A DNA stretch of 64,000 nucleotides from Lunularia cruciata (Eukaryota; Streptophyta; Marchantiopsida; Lunulariales; Lunulariaceae). The notes beneath the pieces were generated by a model that worked only from the letters and a program-made list of their open reading frames with translations, was not told the DNA's origin and made no database searches. Every line of letters starts with the position of its first letter. Within the stretch, counting starts at the first letter, position 1. Shown piece by piece: positions 1 through 10,175 of the stretch. The stretch is from assembly GCA_948567375.1 (NCBI GenBank), contig OX419757.1:11532001-11596000 (forward strand). The letters run 5' to 3'. Position numbers and translations under genes: made by a program.

Positions 1-16
1 TAGTGGTGAGGGAATA

Positions 17-434
17 TGTAACAATAAGGAGTTTAGCAACAAAGTTAGTAGCGCTAACAAAGTACCAAATAAGACAAATTAGCCTAAAATATTCTATAAG
101 TATCTAGGAAGCTTCTTGGAAGCTTCTCAACTAGCTTAGCTTGCACCTCAAGTAAGTAGCTTCTAGAAGGAAGCTTTTAAAAGCTTCCAACTAGCTTAGT
201 TTGCATGCCAAGTAGGTGGCTTCTAGAAGAAAGCTTCTTGAGAAGCTTCCTGGTTAATTTGGCTTGCACTCTAAAAAAGAGGTTCGAGGAAGCTTCTTGA
301 GAAGCTTCTCAAGAGCCTTGTATGCTACCCATAAATACCAAAGCCAAAGACCATGCTGGGCATTTGGAGTTTTCCCAACGTCCCAATGTGAGCTTCCATT
401 CTCCTATTTCTCTCCTCGGTCTTGGTCTTTTACA
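17..434 (+). repeat. LTR of chromovirus family A (3' LTR of an element cut by the window edge)
   Basis: The sequence runs TGTAACAATA to TCTTTTACA and is the reverse complement of the LTRs at 18914-19312, 24109-24519 and 50229-50626. Bases 1-16 match the purine tract that precedes the LTR in the copy at 19.3 kb, so this is probably the 3' LTR of a plus-strand element whose body lies left of the window. It contains many AAGCTTC/GAAGCTTC palindromes upstream of a CATAAATA box at 330-337. A short open stretch across it (264-506) has no family resemblance and is not a gene. Confidence 0.85.
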
Positions 435-724
435 GACCTTGTTGCAAATGTTGTTTGTGCTTTATCATCATCATGTTGTAGACTAAGATGTCATCAAGGA
501 ACATGATAATAGATTTATCAAAGAATGAAAAAATATATCATTCATCAAACTCATGAAAGTGGTTTGTGCATTGGTGAGGCCAAGTGGCATCATCAAGTGA
601 CCATACCTTGATTGAAAGGCAATTTTATGTATGTCTTCCTTTGCAATCTTGATTTTGTTGTATCCACTATGAAGATCAACTTTGGTAAAGTGTTTTGCCC
701 CATTGAGTTGATGAAATAGGTCTG
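435..724 (-). pseudogene. Degenerate Ty3/gypsy reverse transcriptase fragment (left half)
   Basis: Read on the minus strand, 560-720 encodes a recognisable RT core: [16 protein letters not shown], then [10 protein letters not shown] and MMPLGLT. These are the conserved DL.SGY.QI and F.T.YGHFE..MPFGLTNAP blocks of Ty3/gypsy RT. The rest is broken by stops. The reading frame resumes at 8388 with KNKYPL, the segment normally just upstream. The copy was therefore split by the insertion of the element at 725-8387. Confidence 0.75.
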
Positions 725-1405
725 CATTTGTGCATGTGTGTGGTATTGTGATATTTAGCTTGGTATTACAAGTATTTAAGAGATATTATTTATATAGAGA
801 TAAAGGATGGTTCTATATTAGCCATGGTTAGCTAAAGTTAGTCATAGCTAAGATAGAGGGGACCTTACTTTAGAGGAATTAGAAAATATGAGCACCACTA
901 TTTTGGATTTTAATGTGTTGACTTGGTATTATTCCTAGGTGTTTGGCTTTGAGGAAAGAGTTGAGAACTCTTGGGCCCGCAAGCCTTTTTGTTTTGGATT
1001 CTTCTTTAGTCCAAGGATAGCCCATGTGAAGGAATCCTTGACTTAGTGGTTGGGTCAAGATAAGACCACATGCTTAGGGGAATATGCCCATGTGAATGGA
1101 TATTCCTTTCTACTTTTTGACTTTACTTGACTTTTAGTCTAGTAACTTGAGTTACTACGGTAATTAGTAACTTTGGTACGTAACTATTTCACAAGTATAT
1201 AAACAAGGGGGGAGGAGGCACTCATCATCCTTTCATTTGCAACTATCTCTCTCTCATTGAGTTCTCTAGTGAGCAATGTCTTGAGTCTTGGAGTGTTATC
1301 CTTGGAGGAGTATGATGGAGTTTGGGTTCCTTGCCTTCTTAGTCCATGGTGCGCTACCATAATAGCCATCAGAGGTTCATCCTGAGTGAGAGACAAGCCG
1401 GCTCA
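725..1405 (+). repeat. 5' LTR of the 725-8387 element, lacking its first 9 bp
   Basis: It aligns base for base with 7707-8387 at a constant offset of 6982. It lacks the leading TGTAACACC present at 7698-7706 and ends in GGCTCA. A TATATAAA box lies at 1196-1203, so the transcription start is probably near 1225-1235. The 70-codon minus-strand open frame inside both LTRs is simply repeated LTR sequence. Confidence 0.9.
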
Positions 1406-1411
1406 CCTTTT

Positions 1412-1428
1412 TGGTTCCGTTGCCGGGA
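1412..1428 (+). other. Primer binding site, tRNA-Asp-like
   Basis: TGGTTCCGTTGCCGGG starts 7 bases after the LTR end. It differs at two positions from TGGCGCCGTTGCCGGG, the complement of a plant tRNA-Asp 3' end that primes many Athila/Tat elements. The position just inside the 5' LTR supports the call. Confidence 0.7.
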
Positions 1429-2267
1429 CTTCTCTAGAAGGCAAGATAATGTTCCGTGTTCAATTCTAGATTAGGCAGAAGGAGGCTATGAGAGCTCACT
1501 TGGAGAGAACATTAGGAGAGGAGAGGGCTGAACTTATGTTACAGAACCAAGATCCATTTCTATACCCTGTAGTTCATTATGATGTCTTTGAGGTGATTTT
1601 GTACATCTTGTACACATGAGAGGAATTGGAGAGATTGTGTGAGGTGGATTGCAGATTTTGGGGATTAAGGTGATTTTGGGCAAAATCTCAAGTTTGAGAT
1701 CTGGACTTGAAATTTTTACACATGATAGTTTGGGTTATCTTTCAATTAGCACACTTGAAATTATTATGAGAGCTACTATGTGCACTGGGCTAGAATTTTT
1801 GAAAGTTGATAGGGTAAAGTGCTTCCGCAACTGCATGCTCTCTGGAAAATTGTACAGAGTCTACCATTTCTTCAATTTTCAGTGAATTGTCCTGAGAATT
1901 TCCAAGAAAATTCAGTGCATTGTATCCTACCTGCTGCCACAAATATTAGAGACAGATCATTTTTTGCGCAGGGCATTATGAATTTTTGAAGTGAGGGGGG
2001 TGGTTTTAAGACCAAATCTGATATTTGTGTGTTGAATAGAAAGGTGTTTAGGCCAAATGGCTCGATGAAAAGATCTGAAATTTTGCAAGGAGAGATATCC
2101 TAGAGTTGTGATCAAGTGTGAAAAATTTCAAAGGACTGTGACATATTGGTTGTGATATTTGAGTGACATTGTGAGAAAGGGTCAATTCTGTAGAGTGGAG
2201 ATCTCATGCATGAGGACTTTGAGATCAACAAAAAGCATGTTTGAGTGTTTAGATTCATCTTGGGAAT
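1429..2267 (+). other. Untranslated leader of the 725-8387 element
   Basis: About 840 bases between primer site and the first plausible open frame. It is purine- and T-rich with no frame I can assign. Long leaders of this kind are usual in plant Ty3/gypsy elements of the Tat/Athila group. Confidence 0.6.
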
Positions 2268-2740
2268 ATGGAGGGTCATCAAGAGTGGAAATTGAGATTA
2301 TGCAAGGTTCCCCAAGGGTTTGAGGTGATTGTTGGGGTGGATTTGAGGAAAAGAGAGTTTACAATAGAATTTGAAGAGAGTGTTGAGAGGATCCAAAGAC
2401 CTACACCACTTGGAGGAAAGAGTGAGTTTAAGTGCTTCTTGTGTGGAGAGAAGAGACAAAGGCAAGTTCATGTCCATTGACCTTTGAGAGCAAGAGATTG
2501 AGGGAAAGGAGAGGCTTACTTGACTTGGGTTTGCATGTTGGACCTTCTTCACCAAGATTGGGAGGGAGAAGATCTAAGACCAAGGAGTTGTGTGAGATTT
2601 GTGGAGTTGAAGGACTTCCAAAAGAACATGAGTGTAGTGGATTAAAAGCACTTTTGGAGACTTTGGTGAAGGATCTTGGAGAGAGCCTTAGTACAGCTAT
2701 AGAAATGCTACCACCTTCATCAGCTAGTTCTCAAGATTAG
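2268..2740 (+). pseudogene. Extra leader open region upstream of gag with two Cys motifs (frameshifted)
   Basis: Two overlapping frames (2268-2480 and 2432-2740) seem to form one coding tract broken by a frameshift near 2470. The first holds KCFLCGEKRQRQVHVH, a CX2C pair followed by histidines. The second holds CEICGVEGLPKEHEC, a CX2C...HxC arrangement, followed by a leucine-rich helix. Ogre-type Tat elements carry an ORF upstream of gag. Whether this one is related cannot be told from sequence alone. I do not recognise a domain family. Confidence 0.4.
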
Positions 2741-2964
2741 TGATGGAGATAATCTTTCAACTTATGGATAAACTATCCATGAGAGTTAGATTAATATGCA
2801 CTCTAGGATTTGATGTTGCTATAGAAATCTTAGAGCAACCTGAACCTTTTGTGTTCCCTAGAGTAGATTATTCTCAGATGGTGTTAGTCATGTATATACT
2901 CTATTAGTAATAGAGTGAGAGAAAAAAAAAATTTGAGAGAAAAGAAAGATAGTGAGAGGTAAAG

Positions 2965-4563
2965 ATGGGGAAACTTCCGGTTTTCTTTGGCAAGGATGGA
3001 GAAGATGTGGAGCCCTTTGTGAGAGACTTTAAGAGAGCTTGCATAGGAAACAATGAGAGGAGGAAGAATGAGTGGGCCTCATTATTACCAGATTTCTTTG
3101 AGGATGCAGTACTTACATGGTATGAGTCAGAATACCAAAAGAGAGAGAAAAGAGATGAGGAAGAGGAGTCTTGGGAGACTTTGACTTCAGCACTCATTGA
3201 GAACTTTCTTCCTGATGAGAGTTATGAGAGATTGATGAGTGAGGTTACATTTCTCAATCAAGGAGATGGAGAGAAAGTGAGAGTCTATGTGGAAAGAGTG
3301 GAAAAGTTAGAGTCCAAATTTTGCATAGTGTTGAGGAAGGGTGGGGATGATGTGGAGACTACAATGATTGGCATAGGGGCCATGCTCACCAAGAATTTTG
3401 TGGGAGGGTTGATACCACAAATTAGAAGCAAGGTGAGATATGAGAAACCTTCTTCCAAGGTTGAAGCTATCAATATCACAATTCGTATGGAGGAGAGTTT
3501 GGAAGGGGATGAGAGTGATTTGGTGGTGAAGGAGGTTGTGCATCCTCCTCAAGGCTACAAGTACGGTGGAACTTTTGATACTTTGGTGACCAGGGTTGCA
3601 CCACAAGTAGTAGTTGCTCCAGTTCTTGCACCTCCACCAAAACATCCACTCCAAACCATCACAGAACAACTTGCAGATCTCAAGATCAATGTGGTGCAAC
3701 TATGGGAGAAGAGAGAAGTGGATCAGAATGTAGGGAGAGGGCCTAGGAGTTATGGAAATTATCCACATAGAGGAGGCCAACAAGCCAAGAATTTCAATGA
3801 TAGAAATTGTTTTGGTTGTGGAGGAAGAGGCCATATCCAAAGGAATTGCCCAACTTCCACTTACCATGGAGGAAGGGGTTATGAGGGAGCCAATAGAGGG
3901 AAAGAGGGAAGTAGTGAAACCCAAGTGGCTCCTAATCCCAACAAAGGTAAGGGGATAGTATCCATAGATGTGGTTGAGAGCAAGTATGAGAAGGGAGAGT
4001 GCTCAAACTCCAAGGGTCTTAATTTGGAGCTTTTGGCACAAGAGAAGAAGAGAGCTTGTTTTGCAGAGTATGTTCACTCTTCTCAAGGATTTACTTCAAG
4101 CAAGGATACTCCTATGTCTACTAGGAGCACTCACACCTCAACACCATCAACAAAAAAGACTCCAAGGAAGAAGTTGGACTTCTTGATCTCAAAGCAACAA
4201 TGGAACTACAATGTGTTGGAGGATGTTGGTAGTCACAAGGCTAACATCACAGTGGGCCAATCAATTGCTTTGAACCCTACCTTGAGAAAGGAGCTTAGAG
4301 GTGGTTTGAGTTCTACAAGGAGCAAGAAGAAGAAGGCAAAAGTTCTAGTATCAATGGGGGTGGTGGATGCCAAGCCAGCACCATGGGAGACTTGTGAATA
4401 TGCCTCCAAGATTGATGTGAGAGTGAATGGTCACAACATCAAGGATGCATTGGTTGATGGAGGATCAGCAGTGAATGCCATGTCAGAAAGGTTGATGAAG
4501 AAGTTGGGTATGATATCCTCAAGACCTTCAACATTTGTAAGTCTTGAAGGATTCAAGCTATGA
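2965..4563 (+). CDS. Gag and protease part of the Ty3/gypsy element
   Basis: The frame gives 532 residues from ATG 2965. The first ~200 residues form a retrotransposon Gag domain (WASLLPDFFEDAVLTWYES, LIENFLPDESYERL, VRVYVERVEKLE). A zinc knuckle CX2CX4HX4C, spanning CFGCGGRGHIQRNC, lies at 3808-3849. A basic, Thr/Ser-rich linker follows, then an aspartic protease domain with ALVDGGSAVNAMS near 4449-4485, where DGG takes the place of the usual D-T/S-G. The frame stops at 4561-4563 just after the protease flap region. The RT frame begins in another phase with ..SYDLLLGRPWL, so the end of the protease is deleted. The protein would form the particle and bind RNA. Confidence 0.85.
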   Translation: MGKLPVFFGKDGEDVEPFVRDFKRACIGNNERRKNEWASLLPDFFEDAVLTWYESEYQKREKRDEEEESWETLTSALIENFLPDESYERLMSEVTFLNQGDGEKVRVYVERVEKLESKFCIVLRKGGDDVETTMIGIGAMLTKNFVGGLIPQIRSKVRYEKPSSKVEAINITIRMEESLEGDESDLVVKEVVHPPQGYKYGGTFDTLVTRVAPQVVVAPVLAPPPKHPLQTITEQLADLKINVVQLWEKREVDQNVGRGPRSYGNYPHRGGQQAKNFNDRNCFGCGGRGHIQRNCPTSTYHGGRGYEGANRGKEGSSETQVAPNPNKGKGIVSIDVVESKYEKGECSNSKGLNLELLAQEKKRACFAEYVHSSQGFTSSKDTPMSTRSTHTSTPSTKKTPRKKLDFLISKQQWNYNVLEDVGSHKANITVGQSIALNPTLRKELRGGLSSTRSKKKKAKVLVSMGVVDAKPAPWETCEYASKIDVRVNGHNIKDALVDGGSAVNAMSERLMKKLGMISSRPSTFVSLEGFKL

Positions 4564-6565
4564 CTTACTTCTTGGGAGGCCATGGTTGAGAGCAGCACGC
4601 ACAACTGATAGATGGCACAAAGGGTATTTGAGGATTGGGCCATCAAACCATAGAGTCACTCTTCCTATGACTAACACCACCAACACTTCACATTCAGATA
4701 CACCATCTTCTGATTATTGGGAATCAGATTTTGAAGAAGGAGCTTCAAGTGTGGACACAAGCATGGAGGAGGAGACTTCCATGGAGGAGGATGAATCTGA
4801 ATCTGATTCAGATGTGTATTCCTTGTGTGCTATGGATTTTGCACCTAAGCCAGAGGTTTTGAAGGACCCAAACAAATCATCATTGACACTTGAGGAGGTA
4901 GAGAGAAGGTTAGCTACCGTCAAGTATGGCCCAAATGTTACCAAGGAGGAGAAGGTGAGATTTGAGGAGATTTTCCGCAAGTTCATCCATGTGTTTGCTT
5001 TTAGTTACAAGGATTTGAAGGAAGTCACCTTGGACAAGCACAAGATAGAGGTGGAGTCACATGCAAGACCAATCCACCAAAAGCAACATCACATTAGCCC
5101 ACCAATATCTTTGGTTGTGAAGGAGGAGATTGATAAGCTCAAGGAAGCTAGATTTATCTTTGAGGTGGAAAATTCAGAATGGGTGTCTCCAATTGTCATT
5201 GTGAAGAAAAAGAATGGTAAGCTTCAGGTTTGTGTGGATTACAAGAAGCTTAATGCTGTTACCAAGAAGGACTACTACCCATTGCCATTCATTGATGAGA
5301 TCTTGGAGGAGGTTGCAGGTCATGAGAGGTACAGTTTTGGAGATGGTTATAGTGGATACAACCAAATCAAGATTGCACCAGAGCATCAACAAATCACCAC
5401 GTTCACCACACCTTGGGGAACTTACGCTTTCAAGGTCATGCCTTTTGGGCTTTGCAATGCTCCAGCCACATTCCAACGGTTCATGAACAAGGTATTTGAA
5501 CCTTTCATTGGGAAATTTGTGAGAGACTTCATTGATGACTTTTGTGTCTATGGGAGCAAGGAGGAGCACTTTGAGCACCTAATCAAAGTCTTGCAACGCT
5601 TGGATGAGGCAAATGCATCACTCAACCCAGAGAAGTGCATTTGTGGATGTGAAGAAGGTCTACTTTTGGGGCACATCATCTCCAAGGATAGAATAGCAGT
5701 TGTTCCTGAGAAGGTGAGGAAAATCTTAGACCTTCCATTCCCTTCAAGCTTGACAAAGTTACGCCAATTCTTGGGGATGGTTGGGTACTATAGGAGGTTC
5801 ATCTTCTCATTTTCCAACAAAGCTTATGCATTGACCATCTACATGAAGAAGAGTGTAGATTACATGGTGATTTTAGAAGACAAGGAGGCTCTCAAAGCTT
5901 TTGAGGAGCTCAAGCAATCCCTTGTTGTAGCTCCAATTCTTGCTAAACCTGATTGGAGTAAGCCTTTCATCCTCTACACTAATGCTTCTAATGTAGCTAT
6001 AGGATGCACTCTTAGTCAATTAGACCAAGATGGGCATGATCATCCAATAGCTTATGCTAGTAGGCAGATGGTTTCAGCAGAGAAGAACTACTCTGTCATG
6101 GAGAGAGAAGGGTTGGAAGTGATCTTTGCTCTCAAGAAGTTTAGACACTACTTGATTGGAGGGAAAGCCACCATTGTCACGGATCACAAGGCTTTGAAGT
6201 ACATCTTCAACAAGCCTAATGTTGAAGTGAGACTAGCAAGGTGGATGATACTCTTGTCTGAGTATGACTACACCATTGAGGATAGGCCAGGAAAGAAACA
6301 TGCAAATGCTGATTTGTTATCTAGAGCCTATGATCATGATGGAGATGAGCCAGTGGATGATTCTTTCCCGGATGAGGAGCTCATGATAATCTCAATCACT
6401 CAAGAGGTTCCAATGGAGTACAAGGAGATTGTGGATTTTGTGACAAGAGGTAACTATCCAGAAGGGATGCATGCTAGGGAGAGGAAGGCCCTTGCAGCAA
6501 GATCTAGACCTTACACAATGGTGGAGGATATTCTTTTTCACCAAGGAGCAGATGGTCTACTTTGA
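4544..6565 (+). CDS. Reverse transcriptase and RNase H part of the Ty3/gypsy element
   Basis: An open frame of about 670 codons starting within the protease tail (SYDLLLGRPWLRAA) and ending in a TGA at 6563-6565. RT blocks are clear: VCVDYKKLNAVT, YPLPFIDEIL, GYSGYNQIKIA, VMPFGLCNAPATFQRFM, and the catalytic FIDD box near 5528-5539. The thumb and connection (RQFLGMVGYYRRFI) follow, then RNase H (FILYTNASNVAIG, YSVMEREGLEVIFALKKFRHYL, TDHKALKYIF, HANADLLSR). The first RNase H carboxylate, normally Asp in YTDAS, reads Asn (codon 5981-5983), so this activity may be lost. One block reads SFGDGYSG where SFLDGYSG is usual. Confidence 0.88.
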   Translation: MKDSSYDLLLGRPWLRAARTTDRWHKGYLRIGPSNHRVTLPMTNTTNTSHSDTPSSDYWESDFEEGASSVDTSMEEETSMEEDESESDSDVYSLCAMDFAPKPEVLKDPNKSSLTLEEVERRLATVKYGPNVTKEEKVRFEEIFRKFIHVFAFSYKDLKEVTLDKHKIEVESHARPIHQKQHHISPPISLVVKEEIDKLKEARFIFEVENSEWVSPIVIVKKKNGKLQVCVDYKKLNAVTKKDYYPLPFIDEILEEVAGHERYSFGDGYSGYNQIKIAPEHQQITTFTTPWGTYAFKVMPFGLCNAPATFQRFMNKVFEPFIGKFVRDFIDDFCVYGSKEEHFEHLIKVLQRLDEANASLNPEKCICGCEEGLLLGHIISKDRIAVVPEKVRKILDLPFPSSLTKLRQFLGMVGYYRRFIFSFSNKAYALTIYMKKSVDYMVILEDKEALKAFEELKQSLVVAPILAKPDWSKPFILYTNASNVAIGCTLSQLDQDGHDHPIAYASRQMVSAEKNYSVMEREGLEVIFALKKFRHYLIGGKATIVTDHKALKYIFNKPNVEVRLARWMILLSEYDYTIEDRPGKKHANADLLSRAYDHDGDEPVDDSFPDEELMIISITQEVPMEYKEIVDFVTRGNYPEGMHARERKALAARSRPYTMVEDILFHQGADGLL

Positions 6566-7649
6566 AGAGCAATGGGTAAGGAAGAGTCTATCCTACTCAT
6601 AAAGGAGTTTCATGAAGGTTTAGTATGTGGAGAACACTTTGCAGGAAAAGTGACTGCTTTCAAGATTCTAGATGCAGGTTACCATTGGAGAGGGATTTTC
6701 AAAGATTGTCTTGATTATTGCAAAACTTGTCATGTTTGTCAAGCTTTTGCTAGAAAGTCTACATCCACTCCACCACTTAGATCAATTCCATTGCTAGGAC
6801 CTTTTGAGAAGTGGGGAATTGATTTTATAGGTCCTCTCAATAGAACCCCAAGGAACAATTGGTACATTATGGTAGTTACTGATTACCTTACCAAGTGTGT
6901 TGAGGCTAGACCATTGAGGGACAAGAATGAAGATGAAGTGGGTAGATTTCTTTATGAATGCATTATCACTAGGTTTGGATGCCCTTTGGAGTTTATTTGA
7001 TAGAGGAGGAGAGTTTACAAGAAGCATTACTACAGCCATACTACAACATTTCTCTATCACACATAGAGTAACTACATCCTATAAGCCAAATTCCAATGGC
7101 TTGGCAGAGAGAACCAACCAGACCTTGTGCATGATGTTGGCCAAAGATGCAGAAATGGAGGGGGCTAAACATCATTGGGACAAGAGGATTCATGCAGTTT
7201 TGTGGGAGTATAGGACAACCATGAAGACTTCCATCGGATATTCTTCATTTCAATTGGTGTATGGTATTGAGTCTACCTTACCTATTCACTTTGATCTTCC
7301 TACCTTCCAAAGCATTCATAGGAGATTGAAGAAAGCACAAGGAGGTGATGCAGAGAAGTCAAGGAAGGATCAATTCATGGAGTTGGAAGAGGCAAGAGCA
7401 ATTGCTATGGTTCGAGTGGAGCAAGCCCAAAGGAAACAAAAGGAGAGCTATGACAAGAGGCAAGGCAAGAAGAAGGTGGAGACTTTCAAAGAAGGTGATA
7501 GGGTAATGTTGTTTGATTCCATTCAATTCAAGAGAGTGAAAAAGAAGTTTTTGCCTAAGTACTTTGGACCTTTCATAGTGGAGAAGGTGTGGGGCAATTA
7601 CACCTATAGGATTAACCATGATAAGTTGAAGATATACCATAGAAGGTAG
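6566..7649 (+). pseudogene. Integrase of the Ty3/gypsy element, broken
   Basis: It continues the RT frame after the TGA at 6563-6565. The HHCC zinc-binding region (EFHEGLVCGEHFAGKV, then CKTCHVCQ) is followed by the core with GIDFIGPL (first Asp, 6821-6823). At about 6992-7000 the frame shifts by what looks like a 2-base loss within the block that carries the second Asp (DRGGEF). The core resumes in frame 3 with YKPNSNGLAERTNQTL (catalytic Glu 7107-7109). The C-terminal domain ends in FGPFIVEKVWGNYTYRINH and a stop at 7647-7649. No chromodomain follows. Confidence 0.8.
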
Positions 7650-7688
7650 AGAGACCTTCACTTTGAGGACAAAGTGAAAACTTAGTCC

Positions 7689-7697
7689 GGAGGTAAA
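7689..7697 (+). other. Polypurine tract before the 3' LTR
   Basis: GGAGGTAAA immediately precedes TGTAACACCC of the 3' LTR, the expected site and composition of the plus-strand primer. It is short and has one pyrimidine. Confidence 0.5.
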
Positions 7698-8387
7698 TGT
7701 AACACCCATTTGTGCATGTGTGTGGTATTGTGATATTTAGCTTGGTATTACAAGTATTTAAGAGATATTATTTATATAGAGATAAAGGATGGTTCTATAT
7801 TAGCCATGGTTAGCTAAAGTTAGTCATAGCTAAGATAGAGGGGACCTTACTTTAGAGGAATTAGAAAATATGAGCACCACTATTTTGGATTTTAATGTGT
7901 TGACTTGGTATTATTCCTAGGTGTTTGGCTTTGAGGAAAGAGTTGAGAACTCTTGGGCCCGCAAGCCTTTTTGTTTTGGATTCTTCTTTAGTCCAAGGAT
8001 AGCCCATGTGAAGGAATCCTTGACTTAGTGGTTGGGTCAAGATAAGACCACATGCTTAGGGGAATATGCCCATGTGAATGGATATTCCTTTCTACTTTTT
8101 GACTTTACTTGACTTTTAGTCTAGTAACTTGAGTTACTACGGTAATTAGTAACTTTGGTACGTAACTATTTCACAAGTATATAAACAAGGGGGGAGGAGG
8201 CACTCATCATCCTTTCATTTGCAACTATCTCTCTCTCATTGAGTTCTCTAGTGAGCAATGTCTTGAGTCTTGGAGTGTTATCCTTGGAGGAGTATGATGG
8301 AGTTTGGGTTCCTTGCCTTCTTAGTCCATGGTGCGCTACCATAATAGCCATCAGAGGTTCATCCTGAGTGAGAGACAAGCCGGCTCA
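7698..8387 (+). repeat. 3' LTR of the 725-8387 element (690 bp, complete)
   Basis: It starts TGTAACACCC, ends GGCTCA, and has TATATAAA at 8178-8185. The sequence looks identical to 725-1405 over the shared 681 bp. The right flank begins CATGT, the likely target duplication whose left copy was lost. Confidence 0.9.
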
Positions 8388-9640
8388 CATGTCATGCATG
8401 TGAGTTAATGGATATTTATTCTTCACTATTTGTTGATTTAGGCCCTAGTAATCAATGCACATGTGCATTGTACCATCCTTCTTCAAAAATAAAACAAGAG
8501 CTCCATATGGTGATATATTAAGTTGGATAAACCCTTTCTATAGCATGTCCTTGATTTGAGTCTTACACTCCTCCAACTCATGAAGTGATAGTCAATATGA
8601 GGCCTTATGAGGAGGTATCTTCCCAAGAAGTATCTCAATTCTATGATCTACTCTCCTTGTTGGTGGTAATTTTGAGGGTAAATCATTTGGAAAAATATTT
8701 TGAAACTCATTTACCACTACTTTCAAATTCTCAAGAATTTTTCCATCAAGTTGTGCACTCTAGACTTCTCTTATTAGACCATGAAACATCTATATATCTT
8801 ACCAATAGTTGTTGTCCTTATCTTACCAATAGTTATTGTCCTTATGACATAGAGAGCCAATTATTGCCTTTGGGATCTTTTATTTGACCCTAATGATCTT
8901 GTGTTAGTTACTCCTCATTACTTTCTTTCTCTAGTTGACCATGAGGTTGTAGTGCTCCATCCATGGCATGCTTATGAGCACATCATAATAAGCTAATTAT
9001 ATCACTTGCTACTCAATTTCTTCTTGATACTTTTCTACAAAGAGTGTTACCTTCCTTGATAATGACTCAACCCTCTTTGTCTAACCATTAGGTAACTCTA
9101 CTTCTTCATTCTCATCCTTCTCTAGTTTTATCTCCAATCTCATTGCAACATAGCAAGACAACAAGTTCTTTGTTGCTCACAGGTCTATCAATACTCACTT
9201 GATTTTCTTCTAGGACTCCATGTACAACAATCAATTGTGTGTTTGTCTTCCTCAACCTTTGTGTAATTGTCCACTTCTTCTCCTACTTTTACTCTTCTCT
9301 ATTGAACCAATAAGGCCACAAGGTACATTTATTGGCAATCTTTATTTTCCAATGTGATTTCAGCATCCTCCTCTTCAATTTGTCTCTCCATGTTGTTCAA
9401 AGGTCACTTGTATGGAGCCTAAGGACCTCTAAGAAGACTAGCATGACAATTGATGGCTCAACTTGGCCATAATTGTAACAATGTTGTTATATTTCTTGAG
9501 CCCTTTTCCGCCTCTAGGACTCCATCTCTCCTTTATTTGACCCATCCTTGTTCTCCTTTGAGCGGTTGTGCTCCTCAATCTCCCAAAACTCATTCAACAT
9601 CTCCCACATTCCTTATATCAGATCTTGCAACTATGGCTTC
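8388..9640 (-). pseudogene. Degenerate Ty3/gypsy remnant (right half, RT start to protease/gag)
   Basis: On the minus strand 8390-8440 reads KNKYPLTHMHD, the block just upstream of the RT fragment at 560-720. The sequence 8450-8660 parallels the start of RT and the protease-RT linker of the chromovirus at 21.9-22.1 kb: a 'rely on the lone reference frame' stretch ending in CTCCTCCAACTC and a tract equal to 22060-22140. Beyond about 8900 the frames are broken by many stops. Only scattered gag/protease-like fragments can be guessed, and the plus-strand open frames at 8585-8887 and 9450-9644 have no resemblance to known proteins. Confidence 0.6.
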
Positions 9641-10175
9641 ATGATTCTTACACACGGCAAATTCTCAATTGCTACTTCCTACTTCAATAGAGTGTTAACA
9701 TGATCACTCAACAAGGAGAACAGATTATAAGGACTAGAATTGAGACCTCAAAGGCTATCATTTATTGATAATATTTCTCTTTAAAATTGTAGACTATAAA
9801 ATCTCTAAACATCACTTTTCATCTAATCACCTAATGAATTTCTATTTGAGTTTTGAAAGATAGTGGATTTGGTTTTATTTAGATCTATTGCATCATAATA
9901 GAATATAAATTGTAAAATCCCCCTCTCTATCATATATCACCATAGGTAGAATCATTTGGTTTGGCAAGTTCATCACCATGTCCATGAACTCTACTCCAAA
10001 ATGGTAAACAAGATATACTCTCACTTGCTCACACTGTATGTACATAACCTTGATGTAAAATGGCCTCAAGAACAAAAATCAAGGTGTAAGAAATTGTCTT
10101 CCACAAGCCTCCTTCCCATCTTCTCTCTAAAACACCCCTAATCTATTGATTGCACTATGTTTTCTTCCTTTGAAA
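9641..10175. other. No gene seen
   Basis: AT-rich, stop-dense sequence between the gypsy remnant and the first family B LTR. It is probably decayed transposon sequence. Nothing specific was recognised. Confidence 0.5.

Larger units (their letters stand above)
725..8387 (+). mobile_element. Ty3/gypsy LTR retrotransposon, young but coding-defective
   Basis: Two LTRs (725-1405 and 7698-8387) look identical over about 681 bp with no indel, indicating recent insertion. Internal order is primer binding site, long leader with an extra open region, gag, protease, reverse transcriptase, RNase H, integrase, then purine tract. This order makes it Ty3/gypsy. The tRNA-Asp-like primer site, DGGS protease motif and lack of a chromodomain suggest the Athila/Tat side rather than a chromovirus (inference). 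Coding lesions are a deletion between protease and RT near 4545-4563, an in-frame TGA at 6563-6565, and a small deletion near 6995. It sits inside an older gypsy copy on the opposite strand. The usual 5-bp target duplication is missing because the left end is deleted. Confidence 0.92.

Noticed and set aside
1184-1396. 70-codon minus-strand open frame, repeated at 8166-8378
   Set aside because: It is part of the two identical LTRs, antisense to their transcript, with no coding features.
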